From Nannobrachium achirus (lineage: Eukaryota; Chordata; Actinopteri; Myctophiformes; Myctophidae), in assembly GCA_963921795.1 (NCBI GenBank), contig OY997661.1, positions 42,425,466 through 42,489,465 on the forward strand: DNA of 64,000 bases. The letters are read 5' to 3'. The notes under the pieces were generated by a model, which had not been told where the DNA came from, ran no database searches, and saw only the letters and a list, made by a program, of their open reading frames with translations. Positions 32,089 to 42,928 of this stretch are shown here, in pieces; within the stretch, counting starts at the first letter, position 1, and each line of letters opens with the position of its first letter. The translations under genes were made by a program, and so were the position numbers.

Positions 32089-32280
32089 CTCTAAATATTA
32101 AAGTATAGCCTACTTTGCACCAAAACAAAAGTTCATACACAACTTGCCAGCTATAGTTCAGCAGTTGTCTGGCCGTTAAAATGCCTGGCCATCGCTTGCC
32201 AAAAGTTGTAAATGAATAGAATTATGAATATTAGTGTAATGTGTGCTCACGCGCAAGTGTAATTAAAGAAACTATTGGGC

Positions 32281-32351
32281 AGGGGTCTTCAACAGGGGGT
32301 CCGGGACCCCTAAGAGGTCCTCAAAGTTATTACAGGGGGTTCTCCAAAACT
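32281..32351. mobile_element. Family C copy 5, left-end fragment
   Basis: About 70 bp from CAGGGGTCTTCAACAGGGGG. The remainder is absent. Confidence 0.75.
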
Positions 32352-32439
32352 TAAATAAATAATATCTAGCAGCATTTTCACAGCATTTTCCATTTTCTCT
32401 CAAGTCTCCCCCCCAGTTGTACCTCTGCATCCCCCATTT

Positions 32440-32834
32440 TATACTCAAGTAAAAGTATCAATACTGCAATGTAGAAATACTCTGTCTGGAATTCCAAATG
32501 TACTTAAAGTACAAAGTAGGCTACTCATCATGCAACATGTGTCATTTCAAGTTTTCAAATGTGTGCAATAAATATAGCAGATCTATCTATCTATATATAG
32601 GCCTAGGTCTGAAGTTGTTAATGTAGGTCTAAATGTTGTAATAATAATCCAAATCCAAATCTACAAAGTAACTAGTAACTAAACCTTTCAAATAATTGTA
32701 GATACAAGTACATTTGGATCCGAGATTATGTATAGTGCAGCAGAAGTAAAAGTATTGGAAGTAAAGTACAAACACCTCAAAATTGTACTTAACTACAGTA
32801 CTTGAGTAAATGCACTTAGTTACTTTACACCACT
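32440..32834. mobile_element. Family I copy 4, left end lost
   Basis: AGTAAAAGTATCAATACTGC through to the right terminus TTACTTTACACCACTG. The hairpin is reduced to AATATAGCAGATCTATC near 32570. Confidence 0.72.
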
Positions 32835-33189
32835 GGCTTTGAAAATCAGCTGGCCGCTGCCAACAGGCTAATCTGGGCAGTCTCCATCGCAAGACTCCAC
32901 TATTCTTTATCATTTATTCGCCGCTTTGAATTACTTATTGCATCGATCGCTAGGCCTACTAGTGTACGTACCTTTCAGTTCAGAGATCGTGACATTTGCG
33001 CTTGACTTCTGTTAAGTTTAATGTCTCGTCCATTCTTGACGTTGAGGTCCGTGCGGTGACACTGCTGTGCTGTGCTGTGCTCGGTAGCCGCTGATGATGA
33101 CGCTCATATGACCCGAGTTTGTCACGCCTCCAAACATCATGCGCTCCTGTGGATGCGCTGCTAGCTGGACAAACTGGCCTTTATTAGCA
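32835..33189. other. Intergenic, nothing recognised
   Basis: Mixed-composition sequence with no transposon termini, hairpin modules or supported exons. Confidence 0.35.
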
Positions 33190-33718
33190 TCGGTTCTCAA
33201 AGTGGCGTCCGGGGACCCCACAGGGGTCCTTGAGGGAGTTCCAGGGGGGTCCCCAGCTAAGTCGTAGATAGGAACCAAGTGGACCCTTATCATGGGTCTG
33301 TTAAACTCAGAGAGTGTACAGAATCTACAAGTGGAACCAAATGGACCCATCTCTCAGTGTTACATTGACACTGATCTTATAATATACAGTAAATTGGTGT
33401 CCCAGAGATAGAAATGCCAATTAATGGGGCTCCATAGCCTATAATGTATGTAAAAAAAAAAAAAAAAAAAAGAAGGACAAGAATGACTGCTAGAGCTGTA
33501 AACATCTTCTCTTATGGGGGGTCCCTGTCATATCTTTTCAATGGGGCCCGGGGTACTTTTGGGTAATTTGGGACTCTTTTGGGTACACTTTTGGGTATAC
33601 TTTTGGGTAGTTTTGTGTACTTTTGGGTACTTTTGGGCAATTAGTAGGACCCCTGGGGTCTGTGGGCTAATAAGTGTCAATATGGGGTCCTTGACATGAA
33701 AAAGTTTGAGAACCACTG
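33190..33718. mobile_element. hAT-like element of D/E type
   Basis: Ends CATCGGTTCTCAAAGTGG and AAAGTTTGAGAACCACTG. CTTTATTA before and CTTTATTG after are a probable target duplication, offset by one base. The interior has GGAACCAAATGGACCC and a tract of repeated TTTTGGGTA words at 33550-33640. Confidence 0.72.
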
Positions 33719-33744
33719 CTTTATTGTATGTCACTGCGCAGCGG

Positions 33745-33987
33745 CAGCACAATGGTTGACTTAAAGCTTTGTAGGTCAAGGACCCCAAAATGAATATGCA
33801 TTTGGCCCTGGACCCCATCTGAAAATATTTTGTGCCAGCTTGGGGGCCTATGACAACTGTTTCAAAAAATTGAGTCGATTTATATATAGTTTTCATCGAC
33901 CTATATTAACACATTCTTCTGGGGACTCCCTCCCTGGAACCGCCCCAAGGACCCCTGGGGGTCCCTGGACCCCACTTTGAGAACCAG
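33745..33987. mobile_element. Second D/E-type fragment
   Basis: TCAAGGACCCCAAAATGA, CATTTGGCCCTGGACCCC and the right end CCACTTTGAGAACCAG follow the E pattern. The left terminus is not clear. Confidence 0.55.
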
Positions 33988-34559
33988 CTGGTCCACTACA
34001 AGGACCTGGGTAGAGTGGTGTGTACTAAAAAAGTATCCACTCCAGAGTAGGTCTGAGCTAGACCAAACAGGGCCAAACACTTCATAATGACTGATCACTC
34101 ACTGACTTTTCATTTAGACCACCAGGATATAGTTGTAATACATGATAATAGATTCTATTGTGTTATAACCACTATATTATTATCTATTAGTGTATTATAA
34201 TTATCATAGTAATACATTAATACTTTATAGTGTATTTGAATCACGGTTATAATCCATTATAGTTATAATTAGGAAAGTTGTAATAAAATTGTATATTGTA
34301 TTATAATCACAGTTAAAAGGGTCAATTTGTTTCTTACCGATAGGGGTACTTTTGTGTAATGGAAAATGTAGATATTTTTATATGGTGTGTTGTAGTGTCG
34401 TGTAGTGCTAAAGCTGCAGTCGAAAAGGGGCTTTAGTAGAAGCATAGTACAGGGACCTTAAGTCTATGTACACAACATAATAGTCAATGTTTAGTTCACG
34501 TATCAAGTTAATTAATTATAAATTATGCTAATTATGCTAATGAATTATTCATTTTAAAG
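33988..34559. other. AT-rich intergenic
   Basis: Rich in TATAAT, ATTATA and TAATAC words between 34130 and 34320. No element or exon recognised. Confidence 0.4.
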
Positions 34560-34995
34560 ATTATTGTTATCTTAACTTGCTTCTTGAATTTATATTTAAC
34601 AAGGTGTGCAACTGTGCACTGATATAAAGTTTTAATGGGTGATCACTATGTCCTTTTAATCTCTTTCTGATTTGTATTTAACAAGGTGTGTAAAGGTTAC
34701 CTTACTCTATACAGGTTTCCTTAGTCCGTTTCAATGTTTTTAGCTTTGTTTCTCTGACCTTTTAAATGTAGCACTTTGAGATTTGTCACAAATATAAAGT
34801 GTGCTACAAATAAAATGTATTATTACCACCCCTCCCTACCCTTTCCCTTGTCTCTCCCTCCCTCCCCCCCTTTCTGCCTCCCCCCCCCCCCCCCCCCCCC
34901 TCTCTCTCTCTCTCACGGCTCTTTAGCCTTTGTAAAGTGTCTTGAGATAACTTGTTATGATTTGACACTCTAATAAAATTGAATTGAATTGAACT
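34560..34995 (+). mobile_element. Two L2-like LINE 3' tails with C-rich tract
   Basis: GTAGCACTTTGAGATTTGTC with AATATAAAGTGTGCTACAAA (34769-34810) and TTTGTAAAGTGTCTTGAGAT with AATAAAATTGAATTGAATTG (34930-34992) are typical 3' ends of fish L2-like LINEs. Between them is a pyrimidine tract with 22 C (34880-34901). Only the tails are present. Confidence 0.6.
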
Positions 34996-35112
34996 CTTAA
35001 AAAGTAAGGTAAGGTATTTCTCTGTTACAACTGAATCCCTGATAATACAAAACTATCAATCAAACTGAATGTAAGGACCAGAGTGAAATATGTCCTGTAC
35101 TTCATACCCAAT

Positions 35113-35243
35113 TAGGGATGGGACGTCACGATTATTGTGACTAAAACAATTGCGATTTACGATATTATCGCGATAATCAAAATATCCCCAACAGCCTGAG
35201 GAGGAACATTTGCCAAAAAATAGCAGATCTACAAGCTCCCAAC
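35113..35243. mobile_element. Family G copy 2, broken at the hairpin
   Basis: TTAGGGATGGGACGTCACG leads to the left hairpin arm TTTGCCAAAAAATAGCAGATC and stops at CTCCCAACGCG. The right arm and right end are missing. Confidence 0.78.
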
Positions 35244-35566
35244 GCGTTGTGTCATCCCGTCTCATCTCACAACCGAAAGCTGACGTTAAACAAGCCGAGA
35301 AGAGCGACTGAGAGACGGGGCATGGGAAACTGATAGCCTCACTGTGATTGACAGGGTGGAAGGCTTTATTCCACAGGAACAGTCAAGACTCAAGATAGGG
35401 AGCAATCTTGAAAGCAGGCACTAAGTGGTGTCTGAGCAGTGATACAACCTCTGTCCAACTGACGAGATGCTGGTCTACATCTGACAGCACTTAGCTGGGA
35501 GAGCAAGGGCTGTCTTACACTCAAGACCAATTTGTCTTTGTCTTAAAAGTGTTGAAAATGGGGAGT

Positions 35567-36064
35567 TATAGTAGTCGGGGGCTTTAGGGAGATAGAATGG
35601 TAATTTCGTGCTAATCAGTCTAAAAGTGCCAAATTTTGCACAGATGTAGCCCAGGGCTTGCTCTAATGATTTAGCTAGCGCGCCTGTGTCGGCGACCTTC
35701 GGGGTCGCCACAGCGGCCAAATCAAGTTGGGCTCCCATCGACTTTCTATACAGGAGAAATATACCCAGAAAAACTTTTTTTTTCTGGGTATTTAAGTAGG
35801 ATGTGAGGGGTCTAACTAGGGGTTTGTCATAATGCTGAATCCATTGCAAGCATTTGTTTTGCACAAAAAAACTTTCCTTGGGCTACAAATGGCCCTTGGG
35901 CTACAAATTCGTAACCCTAACCCAACTTGATTTGGCCGCTGTGACGACCCCAAAGGTCGCCGACTCGGGCGCCCTAGCTAAATCATTAGAGCAAGCCCTG
36001 GGCTACATCTGTACAAAATTTGGCGCTTTTGGACAAAAAATCCCTAAGGCCTCCGACTAATACA
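35567..36064. mobile_element. Palindromic element related to 986-1648
   Basis: The arm TAGTAGTCGGGGGCTTTAGG is mirrored by CCTAAGGCCTCCGACTA. Inner pairs include CAGATGTAGCCCAGGGCTTG and CAAGCCCTGGGCTACATCTG. It shares ATTTGTTTTGCAC and the CCTTGGGCTA block with the 986 family. Open frames on both strands are mirror images. Confidence 0.78.
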
Positions 36065-36065
36065 A

Positions 36066-36436
36066 CCAGAGCTGCATAATCAGGGACAAAATGTGAATGT
36101 TGTCATCACAATTATTAATTACGATTGATTATTTCTGGTGGAAAACTGATTGATGTTTTATTTTTAATGCCTTTGAGTGTGCTTCTCGCTGTCATATTTT
36201 GGTCCAATAGTAGGCCTACAGTATGCAATAGTCTTATAGACTTTGCTGTTCCTCTGTGATCCTGATAAAAGAAAGAATCGGCCTACAATGTTCTGGCTAT
36301 TAATCCTTGTGTAACAGCGAGGAGACAAGGGCAAGTAGCAAAAAGCTCTCAAAATAAGATGTTTGAATTAATTTCATGCTTATAACCTAAAATAAAAACA
36401 TAATTCTTTTATTTTTGCTTGAATGTGCAGCCCTAG
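36066..36436. mobile_element. hAT-like element, AGGGCTGCA-type ends
   Basis: The right end GAATGTGCAGCCCTAG and left GAGCTGCATAATCA with inner CACAATTATTAATTACGATT fit a common fish hAT-like repeat. Target duplication not resolved. Confidence 0.5.
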
Positions 36437-36591
36437 TTACATTTACATTCCAAAGGGTTAGGGTGAACATATACAGTAATTATTTTATGATGAAATCATA
36501 GAACGAACAGGAATTATGGTAAAACTGGTAATTATGAAATTACAAGACTTGTACAAGCTGTGTTGTAGGATATCAAAGCCTAACTTAGTGA

Positions 36592-37026
36592 AGATAGAGC
36601 AGGCCTACAAGCTCACAACGAGCCACATCCGTGACGCGTTGTGAACTTGTCTGCTATTTTCAACGTGCGACACCTGCATGCAACAAAGTATGATTCAGAC
36701 TTATGTTGTACAATGTAGTCATCAAAATGGGTCAAAAAGGCTTCAAATTCCTATAGTGAAATTATTTTAATACAGCTTTAATTGCTCAATTGAAGTCATG
36801 TCACATGGGTACGAAGCATAGTCACACTAGTGTTTCATATTAGCCAATACAAATAAGCCAGACAATCATTATCATGGTTGCAGAAGGGGTTAAAAGTTGA
36901 ATTAAAGATTAAGCTATACCATGGTTGCCAGCCAAATGCATGATTTACATGTGGTTGTTGTGTAATGAACAAAAATAGCAGATCTATAAGCTCACAAGGC
37001 ATTGCGCTGCTAGATCAGCTATTTTC
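36592..37026. repeat. Two decayed hairpin modules
   Basis: 36592-36662 has CCTACAAGCTCACAACG and CGTTGTGAACTTGTCTGC with the outer stem eroded. 36970-37026 has AAAAATAGCAGATCTATAAG and CTAGATCAGCTATTTTCGG with the right inner arm gone. No element ends were found around either. Confidence 0.7.
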
Positions 37027-37084
37027 GGTGCGTTACACGACGCACAAGTATAAATGAATGTTAGGGCGGCAGGGGGCATTCCAA

Positions 37085-37310
37085 AACCAGTCAGTAGGTC
37101 ATTGTTGTTGTCGGGTGGAAACCTTGTATGTCCAAAACAGTTTGTCCATTTAAAATAGTGAACATAGCCGATCTGCAAGCACACAACACCTTGCACGTCT
37201 GCTATTTTCACTAGTTTTGTGTGACAGTCTTGTATGATGAAACTTCACGAAAAAAAAACATACAAATGTGAAACTTGGAGATACGAGGTTTTTGCCCGAC
37301 ATGTGACGTT
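37085..37310. mobile_element. Family K copy with shortened hairpin
   Basis: TTGTTGTTGTCGGGTGGAAAC to ACGAGGTTTTTGCCCGACA around a hairpin at 37152-37213 (TAGTGAACATAGC and GCTATTTTCACTA). The inner stem is shortened. Confidence 0.68.
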
Positions 37311-37585
37311 ATGATGTCTCAGGATGTGAGTCATTGTGCCACATAAGCCTTGCAGAGAGCAAAGGATCATGGTACATTAGCCACCCCTCACCACGCGCAC
37401 TCATGCACGCGCGCATGCACACACACATACACACATACACCCGTGAGGAGCTAGATTACTGAGTCACATGCTCACTGTATTCTTCTTAGGGGTCACATGT
37501 CTTATCCAACCGGTCTGCTATGCTCCAAATGAATGGGATATTGTAGGGTTCTTGGGCCATTTCCATATACTGACATGCACGTGCG

Positions 37586-37593
<8 letters not shown>

Positions 37594-37619
<26 letters not shown>

Positions 37620-37629
37620 CACACACACA
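37594..37629. repeat. (CGCA)n/(CA)n microsatellite
   Basis: CGCACGCACGCACGCACG changes to pure CA repeats. Similar CA-rich sequence lies at 37400-37440. Confidence 0.9.
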
Positions 37630-37944
37630 TGCTTAGTCACTCACTCCCAATACAAATATACTGTATAGGAGAAATCACTACAAAATTCTAGTTAGTCATC
37701 ATTCTCTACCACTAAAACTGCAGTGTACACAGAGGACTTAGTCTCAGGGTAGTGCTTATTACATAAATGGCCAATGTTTGTGCAACCAATCACTTCATGT
37801 ACTCTACGTGTACTTTGCCATCAGATTCTCACTCCCAACTCATCGCGTACAGATGTTTGGTCAGGAGTCAGGACCCCGTGGCTCGGCCACACCCAGGCCA
37901 GCACCCCATTTCTCAATGTGATCGTGCAGGGCATACCGTACATA

Positions 37945-38379
37945 CATGGGCAACTGGCGGGCCAGGGGCCACATGCGGCCCTCGCCTTCACTTAATGTGG
38001 CTCGCAGGTCAATATCAGAATACTGATATATTATTCATTTCAGCTGTTAAACAATTCCAAACGTGAAAACTTGACCTGCTTTAACTACTTCAGTCTATTA
38101 GTAGTTGAATGACAAATGTCTTTTTTATGTCCAGTTAAGTTCATAAAGTTAACACTAATTAATTGCATTTGAAATTTCAGGATTCCAACTAAAAAAATAA
38201 CAACATATAATTCAGGTTCCAATTCAAAAGTATTGGAACTGCGACACGTTTTGAGCTTGTAAATCGGCTATTTTTGCTACTTTCACTGGAAATGAGAGGT
38301 TTTTGCTCGACAGTAACAATGTGGCCCACTGGAGTGAGTGTGGAAATATGGCTCTTACTGTCAAAGTTGCCCACCCCTG
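37945..38379. mobile_element. hAT-like element, family J copy 2
   Basis: Ends CATGGGCAACTGGCGGGCC and AAAGTTGCCCACCCCTG. Only the right hairpin arm remains (GCGACACGTTTTGAGCTTG near 38238). A run of about 19 G follows at 38379-38397. Confidence 0.75.
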
Positions 38380-38555
38380 GGGGGGGGGGGGGGGGGGTCA
38401 AAATGCACAGTTACAGGTCTAAAAAGAGCGAAATGAACATTGCGTTACATTGTAGATCCCAATGGTTACAGACCTCTAGACAGAGTCTAATTGGACCCCT
38501 GATGGGCCCCGGACCAGACGTTGAGAAACAAGAGTGATGTGTCACGTGACTGATA

Positions 38556-38620
38556 GTCTCGCGTGGCCAGCCCTCCAATCTCGCTCCACTCTAAACGGAA
38601 GTCTGGAGAATCTCATTTGA
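38556..38620. mobile_element. Family T terminus fragment
   Basis: TAGTCTCGCGTGGCCAG starts the fragment. The interior does not follow the other two copies for long. Confidence 0.5.
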
Positions 38621-38698
38621 AACGGCGGATAGAATGAGCAAGCAGCTCACTCACTAGGCTGTGAGTGGAGGCTAAACTGTGACGAAGCACTGGTAGTC

Positions 38699-39473
38699 AG
38701 GGAATATTATCAGAATACCTGTCAAAGCTGGGAATAAATTCCTTACCAAACGATTTCTTCCCCAGTGTGTTCGTAAAGGTGTCTAGTAACATATCTAACA
38801 AAGATTGAAATTCAGAATCCTTAGGAGAATCTTTGACAGCTAGGGTAACTTTGGGTCTCTTTCTCTTACTCACGAAAAACATTCCTTGGGCTAAATATGG
38901 ACCCCACGAAGAACCATCGTTTTGGGGGGACGTTTTTAGCCCAAGGAATGTTTTTCGTGCAAAACAAATGCTTGCAATGGATTCAGAATAATTAAAAACA
39001 TATAGTTAGACCCCTCACATCCCACTTCCCATTAAAGAAATTAAAAAAGAAAATCCAATCTTCTCAAATGTCTTTTTTATTTTTTAACACAAAATAAGAT
39101 GAACAAGGACCCTGGTATAAACAAGTTGTGTTTAACTTATGGAACATGTACTGTACTGTTAACTGTACTGTATTATTAACTGTTTTGAGGTTCATATAAA
39201 ACCTGCGGGCCGCACTAACATTAAACTTTCATATTAAAGTGGGGGCCACAAAATATCGTCTCGCGGGCCGCAAATGGCCCCCGGGCCGCCTGTTTGAGAC
39301 CCCTGGCCTATAGTATGTGAATGAGACCCAAAGTTACCCTAGATGTCAAAGATTCTCCTAAGGATTCTGAATTTCAATCTTTGTTAGATATGTTACTAGA
39401 CACCTTTACGAACACACTGGTAAAGAAATCGTTTGGTAAGGAATGTATTCCCAGGTTTTATTAATATCCCCTG
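38699..39473. mobile_element. Long inverted repeat with a shared open frame in both arms
   Basis: The arm 38699-38868 is repeated in inverted form at 39318-39473. The outward-to-centre strand of the left arm and the plus strand of the right arm both encode an uninterrupted stretch with DSPKDSEFQSLLDMLLDTF. The middle holds a fragment of the 986-type palindrome (38865-39020) and the 3' half of a hAT-like element ending GCCTGTTTGAGACCCCTGG (about 39060-39306). The encoded piece is not recognised. Confidence 0.7.
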
Positions 39474-39703
39474 ACTATGGTGACAGCACTGTCTGTGGTT
39501 TTCCAACCAGGTAAGGGTGGGAACCAAAATGAGATCGAACAAATGATATCAGTGAAATTGTAAGAGAAATGTTTAAAAACATTGTCTGAGAGTTCTGCAC
39601 TGCACAATATTGACAGGGTACAGAGTGACACATATCAACAACCTTTGTCTGTGTAACGTTACTTGCTGCAGTCGCTATGTTTGTTTGACTGCGTAGTTTA
39701 AGG

Positions 39704-39920
39704 CAGTGGTTCTCAACCTGATTTTGGGGGGGTCCCCAGATGATTAACTTAATGTGCAACATTGTTTTCTCACTCAACAGTAAACAAAAACCAACATAAT
39801 ATTTAAGTGTATAGAGGGCATCTGCACATTTCTAAAGTGACAGTTTAAGGACTTTTTATCACCTCTAAAATGACAAATTAAACATTGGCCAAATTGTCAA
39901 ATATTAGAGGCAGAAATTGT
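39704..39920. mobile_element. Family D copy 2, broken at the hairpin position
   Basis: Begins CAGTGGTTCTCAACCTG and follows family D in its complementary half to GAGGCAGAAATTGTGAAAAT, the place where copy 1 has its hairpin. It ends about 20 bp from the tceanc stop codon. Confidence 0.75.
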
Positions 39921-39938
39921 GAAAATTGGTGGAGGGGT

Positions 39939-41021
39939 TCAAAGGCAGTTCCAGCCACTGTGGTACCACTGCTCCCCACACCCACTGCAGGTCACAAAAG
40001 TCATGGCGTCCGCGTCTGGGCCTCCGCGCTGCGCCCAGGCGGGGAGAAAAAGTATCCCGCGAGGGACTTGTGTCACGGTGGAGTCCAAGCTGTCGCACCG
40101 CCTGCAGCGGATCTTCTGCGTCGGGGTGCCCTCCACGCCACGGGGGAGCTGCCGCTCGCTCACGGCCCGGGACGTGTACTCCTCCCTCAGGCGCTGAAGC
40201 TCCTCGCTGGCCATCTCCTCCGCGGACATCCGAGCGAAGGCCCCGGGCGTCAGCGAGCCGCTCAGCAGGCCCCGGCCGAGGTGACCGCTTTTGGGGTTCT
40301 TGAGGTTGGCCACCTTGCTCCTGACGCAGGCCTTGTATTTGGGTTGGTTGGCGGCGTGGAGCCGGTGGATGCTCTGCTCGATATCCCCGGCCAGCGCCGA
40401 CACCTTCTCCCCCGGCGATTCTGTCGAATCGGGTGCCGCCGCTGAGGCGAGGAGGGCACCGAGAAGGAGTTGGAGGCATTTGGATCTCAGGGCTGGGAAA
40501 TCGCCGGTGGCATTCGGTGTTCCGGGAGTTCCTGATCCGGAAATCGTGACCGACGATCGTTCGACGTTCACAGACAACGTTTCTGCCTTGGACTTCTCGC
40601 ACACGCCGCCCCCACCATCCCACGTGTGGCTGTGTGTGGGACTGACATGGACATCCACCTGCGTACAAACCGCGTTGTCAGCCGTATCAGCACTATGATC
40701 CGTAACACCCGCACTGCCAGATAGCTCCCCATCGTTTCTGTTGCACGTTGCGGCACGCGTGTCTCGTAACGTTTGATCAGAGCGACCGTATAACTTCTTC
40801 CATTTGGACAGCAAGCGCTTGACCGCCCTTTTCACCGAGTCGTCGGCGCAGGTCTTCAGGATCTTGTAGAGGACGTTGACGATGTCTGTGTTCTGCAGTT
40901 GCTCCACCGAGATGCATGCGTCGTCGAGGTCACTCAGGAGGGCCGTGAGGTTCCCGAAGCTTTGCTCAGTGTTGAGTTTCTCCATTTGAATAGCATAGTG
41001 GATTATTTGTTTTGAGTCCAT
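39939..41021 (-). CDS. tceanc: Transcription elongation factor A N-terminal and central domain-containing protein
   Basis: An intact 360-residue TFIIS-like nuclear protein; human TCEANC has about 351 residues. The N-terminal helical bundle (about 1-80) includes LLSDLDDACISVEQLQNTD and AVKRLLSKWKKLYG. A serine-rich linker follows. The central domain (about 178-290) includes RSKCLQLLLGAL and ACVRSKVANLKNPKSGHL, as in the RNA polymerase II-binding part of TFIIS. The C-terminal zinc ribbon has Cys306, Cys309, Cys345 and Cys348 and ends GEQWYHSGWNCL. The start at 41021 (ATGGACTCC) is chosen because the 14 codons upstream cross a splice acceptor, TTCCCAG|CCACC. In the acidic hairpin, PDE of the human protein as I recall it is PDA-D here. 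Rab9a lies downstream on the same strand, as in human. Confidence 0.95.
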   Translation of the reverse strand: MDSKQIIHYAIQMEKLNTEQSFGNLTALLSDLDDACISVEQLQNTDIVNVLYKILKTCADDSVKRAVKRLLSKWKKLYGRSDQTLRDTRAATCNRNDGELSGSAGVTDHSADTADNAVCTQVDVHVSPTHSHTWDGGGGVCEKSKAETLSVNVERSSVTISGSGTPGTPNATGDFPALRSKCLQLLLGALLASAAAPDSTESPGEKVSALAGDIEQSIHRLHAANQPKYKACVRSKVANLKNPKSGHLGRGLLSGSLTPGAFARMSAEEMASEELQRLREEYTSRAVSERQLPRGVEGTPTQKIRCRRCDSLDSTVTQVPRGILFLPAWAQRGGPDADAMTFVTCSGCGEQWYHSGWNCL

Positions 41022-41045
41022 GGTGGCTGGGAAAAGAAAAGACGA
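41022..41045 (-). promoter_or_regulatory. tceanc: Splice acceptor just before the tceanc start codon
   Basis: On the minus strand CTTTTCTTTTCCCAG ends at 41027, five bases (CCACC) before ATG. The pyrimidine tract and AG are canonical and CCACC gives a good Kozak context. The 5' UTR is thus interrupted by an intron whose upstream exon was not identified. Confidence 0.8.
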
Positions 41046-41509
41046 GATAGACATTGAGATCAACAGGCATAAAACAAATTACCATTCAACATACACATTA
41101 TGCTATCTGATGTATTAACTAGTGTAATGTCCGTTCAGAAGGCATGCCCCTTTGGTCATGCAATATCTGTTCAGTCTATTTAGTGCCGTGCCCATTATCA
41201 TAGTACTTGCAGGCCAGAGTATGAGGTTAGTACTACAGTATGACGTCATATTGATGACATCAGGGATATGGGCATAAAAGGGGCACAGCCATTTATGACA
41301 TTTATTACTAAACCCATAACAACAACTTGGCTGCAGTCATACAGTGTTTATTGTTGACTTTTGGTGATTGTATCTTTAAATTATATTTTTAATACAACAC
41401 ACCTATATAGTCTTGTCTAATATACAATACTGTATTCCCGTCTTGTGATCCATCATCCAAGGCAAACAACCACGATATAAGAACTATATGCGCCTAATGC
41501 TTCAGATAA
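41046..41509. other. Probable tceanc 5' intron, nothing recognised
   Basis: AT-rich sequence upstream of tceanc. A GC-rich promoter or first exon was not evident here. Confidence 0.4.
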
Positions 41510-42928
41510 ATTGCAACACTAGATTTTTTTTATCTGATGAATCTAGGGTTGCAATACCTCCCACAGTTTTTTTTGCTATCTGATTGTAAACAACGTCAAA
41601 CTCAACAATTCATGGGTTCAATTTGTAGTCCTACAGTGGCCATATTGAGGACCAACACTATGGAAAGCTTGAATTATGCTCTTTCTATCTGCAAAGTGTT
41701 TGTTTCAGAAAAAGCCACCATAGACATGTGATAAGTTACTTTCTGTTAAGAAAATAAAGTCAACCAACAAATTTGTTTCCTGAATATTAAATCACGAAAG
41801 ACCCTAGGGAGGTGCTATTATTGGGCCCCGCATTGATTATAGAATCCTCGTTTGGTATTGCGATGCCCCACTTGCCTTAAAGTTAAAGCTCCAACTATTT
41901 TCTGGGGGAGGACCCCCAGATGAGAAGTCATTATTAAGGATGTCTTACTTTGCTTCAGTCATCAAATTTGTACACCTACATTTGGCATTTTAAGGCTGAA
42001 ATTATACCCATTCTAGTAAAGCAAGCTAGCCTGATAAAAGTATCAAACATGCACAAAATTCAACAGAACACAGGAAAATATATCAGTTAAGAAGTTTTGG
42101 GGGGAGGACCACCAGGTAGCCAGATAAGTCGCCCCAAACTCGTTTCCCAACGGGTCTGTGGCCTTAAGCTAGATGCAGAATAGACCAAAATCTAATATTT
42201 GCTTCTGGGGGTCCCTGGAACAAAATATTTTGTGATGGGGGTCCGTAGCCAAATACATATCATTCGGGGGGTCGTTCACATGACAAAGTTTGAGAAACAC
42301 TGATGGCAACATACGTTTTTTTTTCCAGAAAATTGTCTAGAAGACATTTGTAGAATGTGCCTATTAGTGGTACTGGTTAAGGACCCCCAAAATGTGTTTT
42401 TGGCCGTGGACCCCCATCTCAAAATATTTTGTTCCAAGGATGGACCCCTATTGCAAAATGTTTTGTTCCAGGGACCCCCAGGGCCCAGAAGCACAGATTT
42501 GATTTTAGTCTAATCTGCATCTAGCTTAAAGCCACAGACCCGTTGGGAAACGAGTTTGGGGCGACTTTGAAAGAGGGCGAGTTTTCTGGTATTCGACCAC
42601 CAGACTGCTTCAATAACGCAACGCCCCGTCGCCTCCTGCAATGTGACGTTTAGACCAGCCAGGTGTTACACAAGACCGTTGTGATTTCCCAAAACTAGGC
42701 TGATCACCTGAACTGAATTTATTGACAGAAAGTAGCTCATAGTCATAACATGTCTATGGTGGATTTTTCTGAAACAAACACTTTGCAGATAGAAAGAGCA
42801 TAATTCAAGCTTTCCACAGAGCCGCAATATTGGTGAGTTTGACGTTGTTTAATACAATCAGATAGCAATCCCTGTGCAACCCTAGATTCATCACATTTAA
42901 TAAAAAAAAAAAAATCTAGTGTAGCAAT
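41510..42928. mobile_element. Long-armed element with nested palindromes
   Basis: Arms of about 230 bp (41510-41750 and 42722-42928) are inverted copies; the ends are ATTGCAACACTAGATTTTTT and CTAGTGTAGCAAT. A second inverted pair lies inside (42128-42205 with 42500-42566, GTCGCCCCAAACTCG), and between these are two E-type segments. No transposase frame is present. Confidence 0.8.

Noticed and set aside
39885-40698. Long + strand and alternative minus-strand frames over tceanc
   Set aside because: They overlap the well-supported tceanc exon in other frames and have no family features.
41022-41063. A 14-codon upstream extension of tceanc
   Set aside because: It crosses a strong polypyrimidine tract and AG splice acceptor; the second methionine matches the family start and has a good Kozak context.
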